64,000 nucleotides of DNA from Gnetum montanum (GCA_015680685.1 MNCI01005255.1:603758-667757); one strand, 5' to 3'. Shown: positions 12,701 to 24,208, counted from the stretch's first letter. A program made the numbers and translations. The notes: generated by a model from the sequence alone, not told the origin.

Positions 12701-13312
12701 GGTCATCTTTTACATTTTTTGTTTAAGTAGTGATAATTATTGGCTTTTGTGTAGGATTGGAAGATATTATATCTACAAGGAAGGGTGTTGCACTAGATTA
12801 GCCTTGTGGTGGTGGTGTTGATGAGCTAGTAGGTCTCTGAGTTTTATTTTCATGAGTGGGAATTATCCTAAAGAAAGGAAATTTTCAAGACTTTTGTGGA
12901 GACCTATTAACATTATTCAAGAGAGTGATAATAGTAATTTGAGGTAGAGGAAGTAGAACTAGTTGGAGAAATAGGTTGTTTAACATAGTAGCGATGAGGA
13001 TTTGGCTAGCAATAAGGGTACTGCTAATATGTTAATGGCCTCCCCCATGACTGTGGGTTTTGCCACTATTGTCAATAGTAGTGTTCAGGTTCAAAAGGAG
13101 GTCCTACTAGGATAGTACTATTAATTGTAGGATTTTCTATAATTGCCTTGTGGATAGGTCAATCTCATAGGCTTTTTCCTTTTTACAAACTTGGGGTTCA
13201 AAGTCAAAGCTCCAGACTCTTGTAGATGTAACATAACTGGGCAATAGTCCTTTGCATGATCATATTAGTAGATGTTACATCCATCATCATCTTCTATATT
13301 TGAGTTTGTAAC
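12700..13312 (-). pseudogene. Gag C-terminus of family A copy x (fragment 3 of 3)
   Basis: Minus-strand continuation of the gag interrupted at 23239/13312. Just inside the border the frame gives the Asp-rich DDDGCN stretch and a degenerate zinc knuckle with YCPV, matching the position of GGCEICQYNHPKGCCPVI in copy y. Downstream is the Pro/Ser-rich tail with stops. Element P inserted between this fragment and 23235-23394, leaving the target duplication gtaac. Confidence 0.7.
13308..13312. repeat. Target-site duplication of element P, left
   Basis: gtaac directly before the LTR, matching ataac at 23235-23239 with one mismatch. Reading the interrupted gag across the join restores the expected protein order, which supports the call. 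Confidence 0.75.
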
Positions 13313-13433
13313 TATTGGCATATTTTGGTCATTTCATGGAACAGGATTAGATGATTCAGAGTATTACTGTAAAGCTTCCATTTTCACGATGAGTTGAAAA
13401 GACCTATGCTTCTGTAAGCATCAACAGAAAGTA

Positions 13434-14410
13434 ATGGCGATCAGCTACATCATCTCAGCTTTGGTACTAATCATCCTGTGCTTCTGCTGGGTCATTTGCA
13501 GCTGCACCAACCCTAGTTGCAACCTTAGCAACTACACAAAAGGAACTCAATTGGCCAAAAATATTGACATAGTCTTGGATAACCTTGTGAAAGCATCTTC
13601 ACAACCTGTAGCATTCAACATCTCTATTTTTGGGTAGGGAAATAACACAGTCTATGGCTTGTTCCAGTGCAGAGGAGACCAGATGGCCAACTAGTGTTTT
13701 ACTTGTTTAGGCTTCCAGACGGGATTCAAGAAACTTGCAAGCTCAGTGTGGGAGCTACGATTTGGTATAAAACTTGTTATATGCAATTTGAGTTCTTTAG
13801 CTTCACGCAACAGCTTCGATGCGCAATGATAGATATCTAGTATCTTTGCCAACCCACAAAATGTTTCAGACCCTAATAGCTTTGACAGAACCAAGTAGTA
13901 GTTTCTTACTATCTGATTATGCAAGCGAGCTCAGATCCATGACACAGATATGCTACAGGTTCTACCAAAGGCAACCACATCACTATTTATGGGATGGTTC
14001 AATGTTGGTGACATCTTTCCATAGAGGACTGCAACATCTGCTTGAACCACTGTCTTTCGAATCTTTTGAGCTTCGCAAAGGACAGTGAAGGAGGCAAAAA
14101 TGTGTTCAGAAGATTCCTTGTGGAATATGAAATCACACCATTTTCTGTGGCCCCTACAATTAAGCCTACTGCTTCTTCTTCTCCCATTTTCTCCCCACCT
14201 GCTACAAGTCCTGCGTCGCTATGCTTTTGTGATAACATTCCACCTTCTCCTAAGGGCATTTTTGTACAAGACACTTCATCATCAAACGAGAGGGCGAATC
14301 ATCTTACCCAAATTGATTGTCCCATAGAATTTACCCCTAAAGATATCAAGAGTGCCACCAAGAATTTCCATGGTTCTCTAAAGGTTGGACAAGGAGGAAC
14401 ATCCAGGGAC
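13434..14410 (+). pseudogene. Captured cysteine-rich receptor-like kinase fragment (DUF26), left LTR
   Basis: Starts with a signal peptide (hydrophobic ISALVLIILCFCWVICS after the Met), then a first DUF26/Gnk2-type domain: CNLSNYTKGTQLAKNID, GNNTVYGLFQCRGD and a C-X8-C-X2-C motif at 13668-13706. After a frame change the expected downstream part (ETCKLSVGATIWYKTCY) is seen. A second DUF26 repeat has its own C-X8-C-X2-C motif at 14003-14041, then a Pro/Ser-rich linker and the start of a kinase domain (IEFTPKDIKSATKNF, then VGQGG). The frame ends at a stop after GGTSRD, at the glycine loop, so kinase catalysis is missing; no transmembrane segment lies between linker and kinase. In intact plant proteins these are plasma-membrane receptors. 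Stops sit inside both Cys motifs, so this copy is dead. Confidence 0.8.
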
Positions 14411-15310
14411 TAAATCAAGACGGAGAATAATTCAGAGGAGTTTGTGGATTTCGATGATGCAAGAAGCTTCGGCAACACTATCTCTAGCTACCCACATGGA
14501 AGGATATCCCTACATAATCGTCAACGTTAACATGCATGGTGAGCTTTGCAGCATCATCAAGGTTGGTGGCATCGACATATCTCATAACAAACTTCTACAC
14601 TGCTTGAAAATTGCGTCTGGTAAAGCTGCCGAAATTACGGAAAAAATTAGGGCTTTCGTTGAAGCTTTCAACATGTAAAGGGCCTTGTAGAAGATGAACG
14701 CACAACTTCCAGGACATTAAGAAAACTATTAGCATGTCATCATCAGTTGACATGTCCACTTCCTGATCCAATTCCAAACCAAACAAACTCAGTGCAACCT
14801 ACGTGCGACATGCCAATTTTTCGAAAACACTAGAGACAAGGCAATAACTGGCATGTTAATGATGAAAGCAACATCCCCACTGTCAACTTTATCCATCCCT
14901 GCGGCATCGTTAGCACTGGTGACGGGATAGAAGGCAGCAACAGCCAATGCCTTGAAACTAGAGGCAAAGATGGTAATCTGGTACTTGTGAAAGAGCTACA
15001 TTTTCTGCAGAGCATGGACAATTTCAAAAAATTCATATTTCTGCATTACAAGGCTACTCTCCAGGTTCTAGGAGTGGTGAACACCTTGCTATGTAGGATT
15101 TTTGCAGAGAAATACACTAGAATGCTGAGACACTACAACTATGCAATGTACCTAGCAGAGACCACGGTGCCAAATAGTGGACGTAAGCATGCACCTCTTT
15201 GGTGTTTCATGGTAGGAGTAGCTATAGTAGTGATGGCTCTTGTGATTTCATGTTATTGTAGCAATGATTGGACCACATGTTGGGTAAGCCAAAATTCACC
15301 GATGTGTTCA
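14405..15310 (+). pseudogene. Second LTR-borne module, unknown, with one membrane segment (left)
   Basis: Follows the kinase fragment in the same orientation. Open pieces in more than one frame include a stretch with LCSIIKVGGIDISHNKLLHC (about 14545-14605). A later piece (14950-15300) has KELHFLQSMDNFKKF, FLHYKATLQVLGVVN, YTRMLRHYNYAMYLAETTV, then a clear hydrophobic segment WCFMVGVAIVVMALVISCYC ending in cysteines. I do not recognise the family. The right LTR has the same pieces at 20712-21620 with the same frame breaks, so decay predates the last transposition. It could be a different part of a host gene or a second captured gene. Confidence 0.5.
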
Positions 15311-15705
15311 TCTAGGAGCGCTTCACATGACATCCACCTTGTGCTGAAAACGTGGCATTGCAACTCCACTTACGCATTTGGTTGTACCTACATACATATA
15401 TATTTTTATCCATCCATGTATGCCTCAACTCCATCATTACTATTACTATTAGGATCAAAAAATAATTAAAATATTTTAAAATATATGCATGGGATGTTTA
15501 TTCAACAATAGGACACTTGGCCACCATAGCTTTTATACAAAGCCCACTTGTCAACTACAACTTGTTTATCTCCATGGTGACCACTTGGCGACTGAAGGGC
15601 CACTTCGCAACTAAATGGAACACTTGTCAACTACATCTTTTTTATCTCTATGGTGGTTATAAGCACCCAAAAGTTTTGTAACTTACCTAACTACCTATGA
15701 GACCC

Positions 15706-15713
15706 TGTAAAAG
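15706..15713 (+). promoter_or_regulatory. Mutated TATA box, left LTR of P
   Basis: TGTAAAAG where the right LTR has TATAAAAG (22013-22020). It is preceded and followed by otherwise conserved sequence (gagaccc ... ggcttca). Confidence 0.6.
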
Positions 15714-16927
15714 GGCTTCAACGGTAGGAAGAAAACTAGCTCTCACTTGGAGACACACTTTGGGTCTTGGAAGAGCATTTGTAAAGAATACATTGTGAAA
15801 GATTGGTTGTAAGATGACTTGCTAAAGAAAATATTTCAGCCTCTTTGTCATAGTCCTATGAGTTATGCTTATTATTTTTTATTTTTTTAAAATTTTTTAG
15901 CTAGTGGTTTAGATAGTATCATGCTTGGCAAGTAATTTTGGGATTTCTAGATTGCTCTTATTGTTCTTGTTGCACAATAGAAAATTTTTATTAAAATTTT
16001 TCCATAGAAGCGCTTATGTTTAAAAGCCTTAAGAGAATTTTAGTAGTAAATTTTATTATTGTGCAATCTATAAGAACCATTATTGGGATTGTTGTAAGAG
16101 AGCCTCTGCTTATAGTCAAGCCGTTGAACGATTCAATAGTCAAGAGGGTTCAGAAAATCTTTGGTATTTTGATAGGACTAGAATAGCTTCTTTTATCTAT
16201 AAAGTGAATCTCCTTGGTATTTCAATCAGAAATTGTCAAGTCTTTTGAAGGTTCTATTGAATGCAATTGTTGACATCCATTATCTAGCCAAAATAGAGTC
16301 TCGTACGTGATAGTTTACGCAGTAATTTTTTGGATAGTATAGTGGGATTGTCTTGAAGAAATTGTTTATTAGAGCCTTGGAAGTTTGAACAATTCGTAGT
16401 TATTGAATTTGGGATATCTTTATTATGAAGTGTTTACTCGTATCATTTTACCTTATTTAAATATTTGAGATCTTTACACAAATCTTCTTTCTTTTTCTCT
16501 TCTTTCTATTTCCATTGAATCTTGCTCTATTTCTAGTTTTCTTGTGGAACTATCTCTTTCTCTAGGAAAAATTAGAAGTAGATTCGTAGAGTTGTGCTCA
16601 AATGTTTTTGCAAAACTTTATTTGTTACAAGTAGGTATTATAAGAACCGCATAGACTAGGCAATTGAACAAAATAAGAACTCTCAATAACTCACAGTACT
16701 TGGCAAAGTTGGCTAAATCTCTTTAAGATAAGTCATTTGTAGTTTACACATAATGCAATCGTTTCATTTTTCACAAACGCACACCGCAACAGCACACACA
16801 CATACTCACATTAACTATTGAGTCTATTTGGAGGTATCTGGGCCTTGGTGTTGCCAAAAGACCAGCAAACACCTAAATCCTATTCGAGGACACTCGTTGG
16901 TGGTCACGTCCCAAACGGTCGCCAACA

Positions 16928-16955
16928 GTTCTTTTGGCGCTAGAAGGAGGGTTGA
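16928..16955 (+). promoter_or_regulatory. Candidate primer-binding region of P
   Basis: Immediately inside the 5' LTR the sequence reads gttcttttggcgctagaagg. The tggcgc start is usual for plant primer-binding sites, but I cannot say which tRNA it fits. Confidence 0.45.
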
Positions 16956-17050
16956 AAATTTAGCCTAAGTTCATAAGTTTTATAATTTTAGCACATCAAA
17001 AATTCTTTGTTACTATAAAGGCTTAAGAAATTAAATACTATTTTCAGTTC

Positions 17051-18316
17051 ATGACCAAGAAGATTGATAGTTTGGAAAATTTGAAAGTTTCAAAAGATAT
17101 TCTTGATTCTAAGACTGATTCTTAATCAGAAGAAGAACAAAAGAAAGATTTTGAATTGAACACAAGTAGTGGAGTGAAAACTAGAAGATCAAGAAGATCA
17201 CCCATTATATCTAGTTTATCAATTTATAAGAGAAGCTCTAGAAATTCTAAGAGTTCAACTATCCAAAGCAATAGGATGGCAAATCCTTGGAAAAGAGTTA
17301 CACCATTAGGATTTCAAAATTACAATGATATTCTTAAGGTAGTTTAAAAATATTTTCCTGAGCCTTTCATTCCTAGAAAAGCTTATTTAGTTAAAGAATA
17401 TATTCACATGTTTGAGTTAGCTTTAGCTCATGCAAATATTCAACATCAAGATCAAGCTTGTAGGTTGTTTGTATTAAATCTAAAGGATATGGCTCAGATT
17501 TGGTATTCGAAGTTACCAAGTAATAGTATTACAACTTGGGATGACATGAAGAATATTTTCTTGGCCCAGTTTGGTAATCAATTAGATCAACATCAACTAT
17601 ACTGTGGGCTGATACAAGCTAAGCAAGGAGTTAAAGAGTCAATTAGAGATTTTAACATCAAGTTTCAACGAATTTGTGGACTCTTTCAAAGACAATATAG
17701 ACCATCAGAAGAAATGCTTAAAGAAACTTATCTTAAGGCTGTCAACCCCAACATTTCAATTTGGTTAAGAAGAACTCCAAACTTAACTACGCTAAATGAC
17801 TACTTTAGTGAAGCTATACAGTTAGAAAAATAGTTGAACTTGAATCCTGAAGAAAATATTGCAATTCAAAAAAGAGAAGAAAGAGTTATGATTCCTATGC
17901 AAGATTTTGCTCAATTTAAAGCTTTACCAGGTCCATCTCATGTTAAGATAGAGCAAGAACATGAAAGAGTAGGATCTGAAAAAGGACAATTAATGAGAGA
18001 TATGTCTAACAAAATAGTGAAGCTTGAAAAAGCTTTGGCAAGAGTTAATATCAAGGAAGAAAGGAAAAATAGAAAGAATAAACATCAAGACACTAAGTTA
18101 GCAGAAGATGAGGATGAAAGTGACCTAATTATGTCCAACTTTCTTGATATTGAATCTAATAATGAGTTATCTAGTGTTCATTATGCAAGTAAATCTTCTA
18201 GTAATGGATCTAGCGATACTTCTTCTCTATCAAGTTTTGAAGAAGATATGTCTTTAGATGAAGAATCTAATAATATAAGGAAAATGGATATAGTCTTTGA
18301 TCAAAAGAAATATTAA
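17051..18316 (+). pseudogene. Gag of element P (three in-frame stops)
   Basis: A single frame runs 422 codons from ATG 17051 to the stop at 18314, broken by only three stops (near 17124, 17345 and 17831). The N-terminus is basic and Ser/Arg-rich. The central Retrotrans_gag-like domain (about 17275-17830) has NPWKRVTPLGFQNY, LKDMAQIWYSKLP, WDDMKNIFLAQFG, then KQGVKESIRDFNIKFQRIC. The C-terminal part is Lys/Glu-rich with Ser/Asp clusters and probably coiled. No zinc knuckle is visible. It is the structural protein that would package element RNA. The few stops mean it was coding until fairly late. It is not alignable by eye with family A gag. Confidence 0.8.
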
Positions 18317-18940
18317 CTACTTCTAGACCCCCAAATGTTATTACTAATCCATCTACTAAGAAAAAAGCTTTTGAGCCAAATAGAAAAGATAAGAATAAAG
18401 GTAAAGATAATCAAGTAGAGCAAAGCACTCCAAGTCAGTCTTTTAGTAAATGGATAAAGAAACCAAGCTTTATTGGTGATGGAGAGTATGATTTGATTGA
18501 AGACCTTAAACATGTCAAGGCCAATATTAGCTTTTATCAGTTGCTTCAAATAGGAGATCAGCAAAGAAAGGCTTTAGAGTTCATTAAAGATAAAAGGAGA
18601 GTTAGAGAATCAGAGTTAAGTTATGTGGCTTATAATGATGAGAAATTAAAGACCACGTATGATAAGGAAGCACCTCCTTTTCTTTTGACAATGAAATTAA
18701 AGGATTAATACTTACACAATTGTTTGATTGATTCTAGAGCTACGTCTACTATAATGCCATTGTCTCTATGTAAGAAACTCGGTTTGATTCCTATAAAATC
18801 AAATAAAAAGATTGTTCAAGTGGATAAAAGTAGAGTAAAGATTGTGGGTCAATTACCAAATGTCCTATTGGAAATTTCTTTTGAATCAAAAGTAGAGTAA
18901 CTATTCAAGTGGCAGATATACCAAATTCGCATAGTCTCTA
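18317..18940 (+). pseudogene. Protease region of element P
   Basis: Continues in a different frame from gag. It has a basic linker (KKKAFEPNRKDKNKGK), then SFIGDGEYDLIEDLKHVKAN and an aspartic-protease-like core: the active-site triad is DSR-A-T (18730-18738) in LIDSRATSTIMPLSLC, where DSG-A is expected, so the glycine is Arg and the enzyme would not work. Downstream KKLGL and a hydrophobic stretch fit the family. A stop precedes the active-site strand at about 18706. The usual role is processing of Gag. Confidence 0.65.
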
Positions 18941-19440
18941 ATTGAGTAGAAGTTGGAGCAAGAATTTCTCAGGTTACAAATCAATAGATTATTCTCACAT
19001 GTGGCTACCTTGGAAAGGAGAACCAAATCAAATATACATCTATAGCGAACCTTTGATGATTGATACCATTACTTCAAATGGAAAAAGTAAAATGGCTGAA
19101 AAAGTAGATGTTGAAAATAAAATTTGTACACTCAAAGAAAATTATAGTTCTGAGAAAGACCCAATCAATGAAGATTCATGGGAAGAAGCCTTTGTGTCCT
19201 AAGAAGAAGAAGAAGGACCCAATTGGGAAAAAAAATAAGAATTCATTTGAGAAAGAAGATGAGAGGATTGCTAAAGAAAAACCTCAAGAAGATCAAGTTG
19301 AAAACTCCAGCAAGCCAAAAAGTAATAGAGAGATTGCTTATGAGAAGGTTAGAGATATGAGGATTCCTACCAGAGTAATCCTCACCATTCTCTTCCCATC
19401 TCAAGAATAGTCCATGAACAAAGGACTTGATAATGTGTAG
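18941..19440 (+). pseudogene. Post-protease segment of P
   Basis: Open pieces start with SRSWSKNFSGYKSIDYSHM and WLPWKGEPNQIYIYSEPL, a segment seen after the protease of some plant Ty3-type elements. They are followed by a very Lys/Glu-rich tail. No reverse transcriptase motif (no YVDD/YIDD block) appears before the polypurine tract, so pol really stops here. Confidence 0.5.
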
Positions 19441-19604
19441 TTTTTTGTTTTTTTAGGAATGAGGTTTTTATACCACCAAACCTTATGTTTGATGGGAATT
19501 TTCCTCTAAAAAAGATTTATCTTTTCAGCTGTAAAAAGTTCAATAAAAGCTGCCAATACAGTTCAGTTTTAAAATGGGGCTTGCATAAATTTCTTTACAC
19601 TTTT

Positions 19605-19618
19605 AAAGGGGGAAGAAA
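19605..19618 (+). promoter_or_regulatory. Polypurine tract of P
   Basis: AAAGGGGGAAGAAA, all purine, directly against the TG of the 3' LTR. It is the expected plus-strand primer. Confidence 0.9.
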
Positions 19619-19739
19619 TGTTGGCACATTTTGGCCATTTCATGGAACAGGATTAGATGATTCATAGTATTACTGTAAAGCTTCCATTTTCATGATGAGC
19701 TGAAAAGACCTATGCTTCTGTAAGCGTCAACAAAAAGTA

Positions 19740-20717
19740 ATGGCAAATGGCTGCATCATCTCAGCTTTGGTACTGATCGTCCTATGCTGTTGCTGGGTCA
19801 ATTGTAGCTACACCAACCCTGGATGTAACCTTAGCAACTACACAAAAGGAACTCAGTTGGCCAAAAATATTGACATAGTCTTGGATAACCTTGTGAAAGC
19901 ATCTTCACAACCTACAGCATTTAACATCTCTATTGTTGGGCAGGGAAATAACACAGTCTATGTCTTGTTCCAATGTAGAGGAGACCAGACAGCCAACTAG
20001 TGTTTCAGTTGTTCAGGCTTCCATATGGGATTCAAGAAACTTGCAAGCTCAGTGTGGGAGCTATGATTCAGTATAAAACTTTTTATATGAAATTTGAGTT
20101 CTTTAACTTCACGTAGTAGCTTCGACGTGCAATGATAGATATGTAGTATCTTTACCAACCCACAAAATGTTTTAGACCTTGATAGCTTTGACAAAACCAA
20201 GTAGCAGTTGCTTACTATCTAATTGCGCAAGCAAGCTCAGATCCAAGAAGCAAATATGCTGCAGGTTCTACCAAAGGCAACAACATCACTATTTATGGGA
20301 TGGTTCAGTGTTGACGAGATCTTTCCACAGAGGACTGCAACATCTGCTTGAACCACTGTCTTTCAGATCTTTTGAGCTCCGCAAAGGGCAGTGAAGGAGG
20401 CAGAAAATGTGCTCAGAAGCTGCCTTGTGGAATATCAAATCACACCATTTCCTGTGGCCCCTCCAATTAAGCCTACTGCTTCTTCTTCTCCCATTTTCTC
20501 TCCACCTGCTACAAGTCCTGCATCGCTACGCTTTTGTGATAACATTCTGCCTTCTTCTAAGGGCATTTTTGTACAAGACACTTCATCATCAAACGAGAGG
20601 GTGGATCATCTTACCCAAATTGATTGTCCCATAGAATTTACCCCTAAAGATATCAAGAGTGCCACCAAGAATTTCCAGGGTTCTCTAAAGGTTGGACAAG
20701 GAGGAACGTCCAGGGAC
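19740..20717 (+). pseudogene. Captured DUF26 receptor-kinase fragment, right LTR
   Basis: Second copy of the fragment at 13434, starting only 121 bases into the LTR. Signal peptide (ISALVLIVLCCCWVNCS), then CNLSNYTKGTQLAKNID and VGQGNNTVYVLFQCRGD with the C-X8-C-X2-C pattern again interrupted by a stop at the same place. The second repeat, the linker and IEFTPKDIKSATKNFQGS follow, ending GGTSRD-stop. Shared frame breaks in both LTRs show the fragment was already broken when this element last moved. An intact donor gene would encode a cysteine-rich receptor-like kinase of about 650 residues (family knowledge); only its extracellular part and kinase start are here. Confidence 0.8.
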
Positions 20718-21620
20718 TAAATCAAGACGGAGAGTAATTCGGAGGAGTTTGTGGATTTCGATGATGCAAGAAGCTTCGGCAACACTATCTCTAGCTACCC
20801 ACATGGAAGGATATCCCTGCATAACCATCGACGTTAACATGCATGGTGACCTTTGCAGCATCATCAAGGCTGGCAACATTGATATATCTCATAACAAACT
20901 TCTACACTGCTTGAAAATTGTGTCTGGTAAAGCTACCGGAATTACAGAAAAAATTAGGACTTCCGTTGAAGCTTTCAACATGGAAAGGGCCTTGTAGAAG
21001 ATGAATGCACAACTGCCAAAATGTTAAGAAAATTGTTAGCATGCCATCATCAATCGATGTGTCCACTTCCGTATACAATTCCAAACCAAACAAACTCAGC
21101 GCAACCCAGGTGCAACATGCCAATTTTTCGAAAACACTAGAGGCAAGACAACAACCAACACGTTAATGATGAAAGCAGCATCCCCACCATCAACTTTATT
21201 CTTCCCTATGGCATCGTTCGCACTGGTGATGGGATAGCAAGCAGCAATAGCCAATGCCTTAAAACCATAGGCAAAGATGGCAATTTGGTACTTGTGAAAG
21301 AGCTACATTTTCTACAGAGCATGGACAGTTTCAAAAAAATCATGTTTCTACATTACAAGGCTTCTCTCCAGGTTCTAGGAGTGGTGAACATCTTGCTATG
21401 TAGGATTTTTGCAGAGAAATACACTAGAATGCTGAGACACTACAACTATGCAATGTACTTGGCAGAGACAACGGTGCCAAATAGTGGATGTAAGCGTGCA
21501 CCTCTCTGGTGTTTCATGGCAGGAGTAGCTATGGTAGCGATGGCTCTTGTGATTTCATGTTATTGTAGCAACGATTGGACCACGTGTTGGGTAAGTCAAA
21601 AGTCACCGATGTGTTCAACC
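20712..21620 (+). pseudogene. Second LTR-borne module, right copy
   Basis: Same unrecognised module as at 14405. Pieces LCSIIKAGNIDISHNKLLHC (about 20850-20910) and, from 21285, KELHFLQSMDSFKKI, YTRMLRHYNYAMYLAETTV and the membrane segment WCFMAGVAMVAMALVISCYC. The protein-level differences from the left copy are mostly conservative, which is expected from age rather than selection. Confidence 0.5.
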
Positions 21621-22012
21621 AAGAGCACTTCACATGACATCCACCTTGTGCTGAAAACGTGGCATTGCAACTCCACTTATGCATTTGGCTGTACCTACAT
21701 ACATATATATTTTTATCCATCCATGTATGCCTCAACTCCATCATTACTATTACTATTAGGATCAAAAAATAATTAAAATATTTTAAAATATATGCATGGG
21801 ATGTTTATTCAACAATAGGACACTTGGCCACCATAGCTTTTATACAAAGCCCACTTGTCAACTACAACTTGTTTATCTCCATGGTGACCACTTGGGGACT
21901 GAAGGGCCACTTGGCAACTAAATGGAACACTTGTCAACTACATCTTTTTTATCTCTATGGTGGTTATAAGCACCCAAAAGTTTTGTAACTTACCTAACTA
22001 CCTGTGAGACCC

Positions 22013-22020
22013 TATAAAAG
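22013..22020 (+). promoter_or_regulatory. TATA box of the P LTR
   Basis: TATAAAAG, about 2.4 kb into the LTR, followed by a short A/G-rich leader. It places the captured gene fragments upstream of transcription start, in U3. Confidence 0.65.
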
Positions 22021-23234
22021 GGCTTCAAGGGTAGGAAGAAAACTAGCTCTCACTTGGAGACACACTTTGGGTCTTGGAAGAGCATTTGTAAAGAAGACAT
22101 TGTGAAAGATTGCTTATAAGATGACTTGCTAAAGAAAAGATTTCAGCCTCTTTTTCATAGTCCTATGAGTTATGCTTATTATTTTTTATTTTGTTTAAAT
22201 TGTTTAGCTAGTGGTTTAGATAGTATCATGCTTGGCAAGTAATTTTGGGATTTTTAGATTGCTCTTATTATTCTTGTTGCACAATAGAAAATTTTTATTA
22301 AAATTTTTCCATAGAAGCGCTTATGTTTAAAAGCCTTAAGAGCATTTTAGTAGTAAATTTTATTATTGTGCAATGTATAAGAACCGTTATTGGGATTGTT
22401 GTAAGAAAGCCTCTGCTTATAGTCAAGCCGTTGAACGATTCAATAGTCAAGAGGGTTCAGAAAATCTTTGGTATTTTGATAGGACCAGAATAGCCTCTTT
22501 TATCTTTAAAGTGAATCTCCATGGTATTTCAATCAGAAATTGTCAAGTCTTTTGAAGGTTCCATTTAATGCAATTGTTGACATCCATTATCTAGCCAAAA
22601 TAGAGTCTCGTACGTGATAGTTTACGCAGTAATTTTTTGGATAGTATAGTGGGATTGTTTTGAAGAAATTACTTATTTAAGCCTTAGAAGTTTGAACAAT
22701 TTGTAGTTATTGAATTTGGGATAGCTTTATTGCGAAGTGTTTACTCATATCATTTTACCTTGTTTAAATATTTGAGATCTTTACATAAATATGCTTTCTT
22801 TTTCTCTTCTTTCTATTTCCATTGAATCTTGCTCTATTTCTAGTTTTCTTGTGGAACTATCTCTTTCTCTGGGGAAAATTAGAAGTAGATTCGTAGAGTT
22901 GTGCTTAAATTTTTTTGCAAAAATTTATTTTTTACAAGTAGGTATTATAAGGACTGCATAGACTAGGAAATTGAACAAAATAGGAACTCTCAATAACTCA
23001 CAGTACTTGGCAAAGTTGGCTGAATCTCTTTAAGATAAGTCATTTGTAGTTTACACACAATGCAATCGTTTCATTTTTCACAACCACACACCGCAATAGC
23101 ACACACACATACTCACATTAACTACTGAGTCTATTTGGAGGTATCTGGGCCTTGGTGTTGCCAGAAGACTAACAAGCACCTAAATCCTGTTCGAGGACAC
23201 TCGTTGGCGATCACGTCCCAAACAGTCACCAACA

Positions 23235-23394
23235 ATAACCTCTTCAACTACAACTATTTTTCCTTTTTTCTATAAGTGTTCCTACCCATTTCATTATTCG
23301 TTTTCCTCTTCTTTTTTTGATCACTTGATTCTTTTTGCAATACCTTCTCTCTTATGGTTTCCAAGTAGGATGTAACTTTTTCATTCATCAACTC
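23235..23394 (-). pseudogene. Gag of family A copy x (fragment 2 of 3)
   Basis: A 160-bp minus-strand piece between two younger insertions. Its frame gives ELMNEKVTSYLETIREK, a Lys/Arg-rich run and KGKIVVVEEV, which correspond to the gag region just before the zinc knuckle in copy y (about 26010-26170). It begins with the target duplication of y (aactc, 23390-23394) and ends with that of P (ataac, 23235-23239). Confidence 0.75.
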
Positions 23395-24208
23395 TAATGA
23401 GCCACGATATCATGTACATGATATCGCATACACAATATCGCATCCACTACGCAATATCACATCGTGCCTCATCTTCTATAAATAATAGGTGGCACCCTTT
23501 GTTCTAGATAGTTAGACTTAGACCCTTAGCCAAACTCTTGCAGTTTTACCATTCTAGAGTTAGAATAATTCCTGTGTGCCCGTAGTAGGAGTCATAGAGT
23601 GAACGAATCTTTATTCGAGAAATTTGTACCTAAGCACCCATTTGTGTATGGCAATAAAGACGAACTTTATGATAAACCTTGTAGCATACAGATTAAGCTA
23701 AATAGTAATTAATTGTTATTGAATGTTTAAATGCTTTCCTAGTTAATTAATCTCTCTCTCAACCTTTGATTCTCCTAGTTAAGTACACTCAGTACGACTG
23801 CTTCGAGCATGTGTGTAGCATTTGGTAACCTAGTAACGATTAGCGTTTGGTAACCCTAGCAGCGTTGCACTGGTTCAGGATGTGTGCAGCAAGTGGGAAT
23901 GGATACTGGTGTTAGGAACAATTAGAACTTAGTTAGTGAATAGTTAACATAAGCTAGTCACTTAGTTCTCTTCACCTTCCCCTATTAGCATGAGACATTA
24001 AAAAGATAAAAGTTATAAAAATCATATACCTCAAGCTTACTTTACCAGATAACTGTGACAATACAAGTAAGTTTGGGAAGATAGCGATTGATTAACCTTG
24101 AGTGTTCCATTAAGGCATGTAAGCACTTAGTCCTTGGAGTTCAACTGGATCGCACATGAAATGCTCGTATTCATATGGTTGAGTGTAGGGGTACCTCACC
24201 ACTCATCA
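23395..24208 (+). repeat. 5' LTR of family A copy y
   Basis: 814 bp. U3 opens with four to five GATATC/AATATC palindromes (23405-23465), then TATA box TATAAATA at 23477-23484, R-U5, and end CTCATCA at 24202-24208. Confidence 0.85.

Larger units (their letters stand above)
13313..16927 (+). repeat. 5' LTR of element P
   Basis: 3615 bp, from TATTGGCA to GCCAACA. It aligns along its whole length with 19619-23234. U3 (to about 15705) contains the receptor-kinase-derived fragment and a second module. The TATA box is damaged here (TGTAAAAG at 15706-15713; TATAAAAG in the right LTR), and R-U5 follows to the primer-binding region. A damaged promoter in the 5' LTR suggests poor transcription of this copy. 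Confidence 0.85.
13313..23234 (+). mobile_element. Element P: gag-pro LTR retrotransposon with giant LTRs
   Basis: A 9922-bp plus-strand element with two LTRs of almost equal size (3615 and 3616 bp), ends TGTTGG...CCAACA (the left copy starts TATTGG), a 5-bp target duplication, a candidate primer-binding region after 16927 and a clear polypurine tract at 19605-19618. The internal region is only 2.7 kb and holds gag, a protease-like segment and a basic tail. I find no reverse transcriptase, RNase H or integrase, so it is non-autonomous. The LTRs make up 73% of the element and carry host-derived gene fragments in U3. By eye the first 125 bases of the two LTRs differ at about eight positions, mostly transitions, so insertion is not recent. 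Confidence 0.85.
19619..23234 (+). repeat. 3' LTR of element P
   Basis: 3616 bp, TGTTGGCA to CACCAACA. Full-length partner of 13313-16927. It keeps the intact TATA box at 22013-22020 and carries the same receptor-kinase fragment and second module. Confidence 0.87.

Noticed and set aside
13999-14274. Minus-strand frame opposite the DUF26 fragment
   Set aside because: Shadow; the plus strand shows Cys motifs with family spacing.
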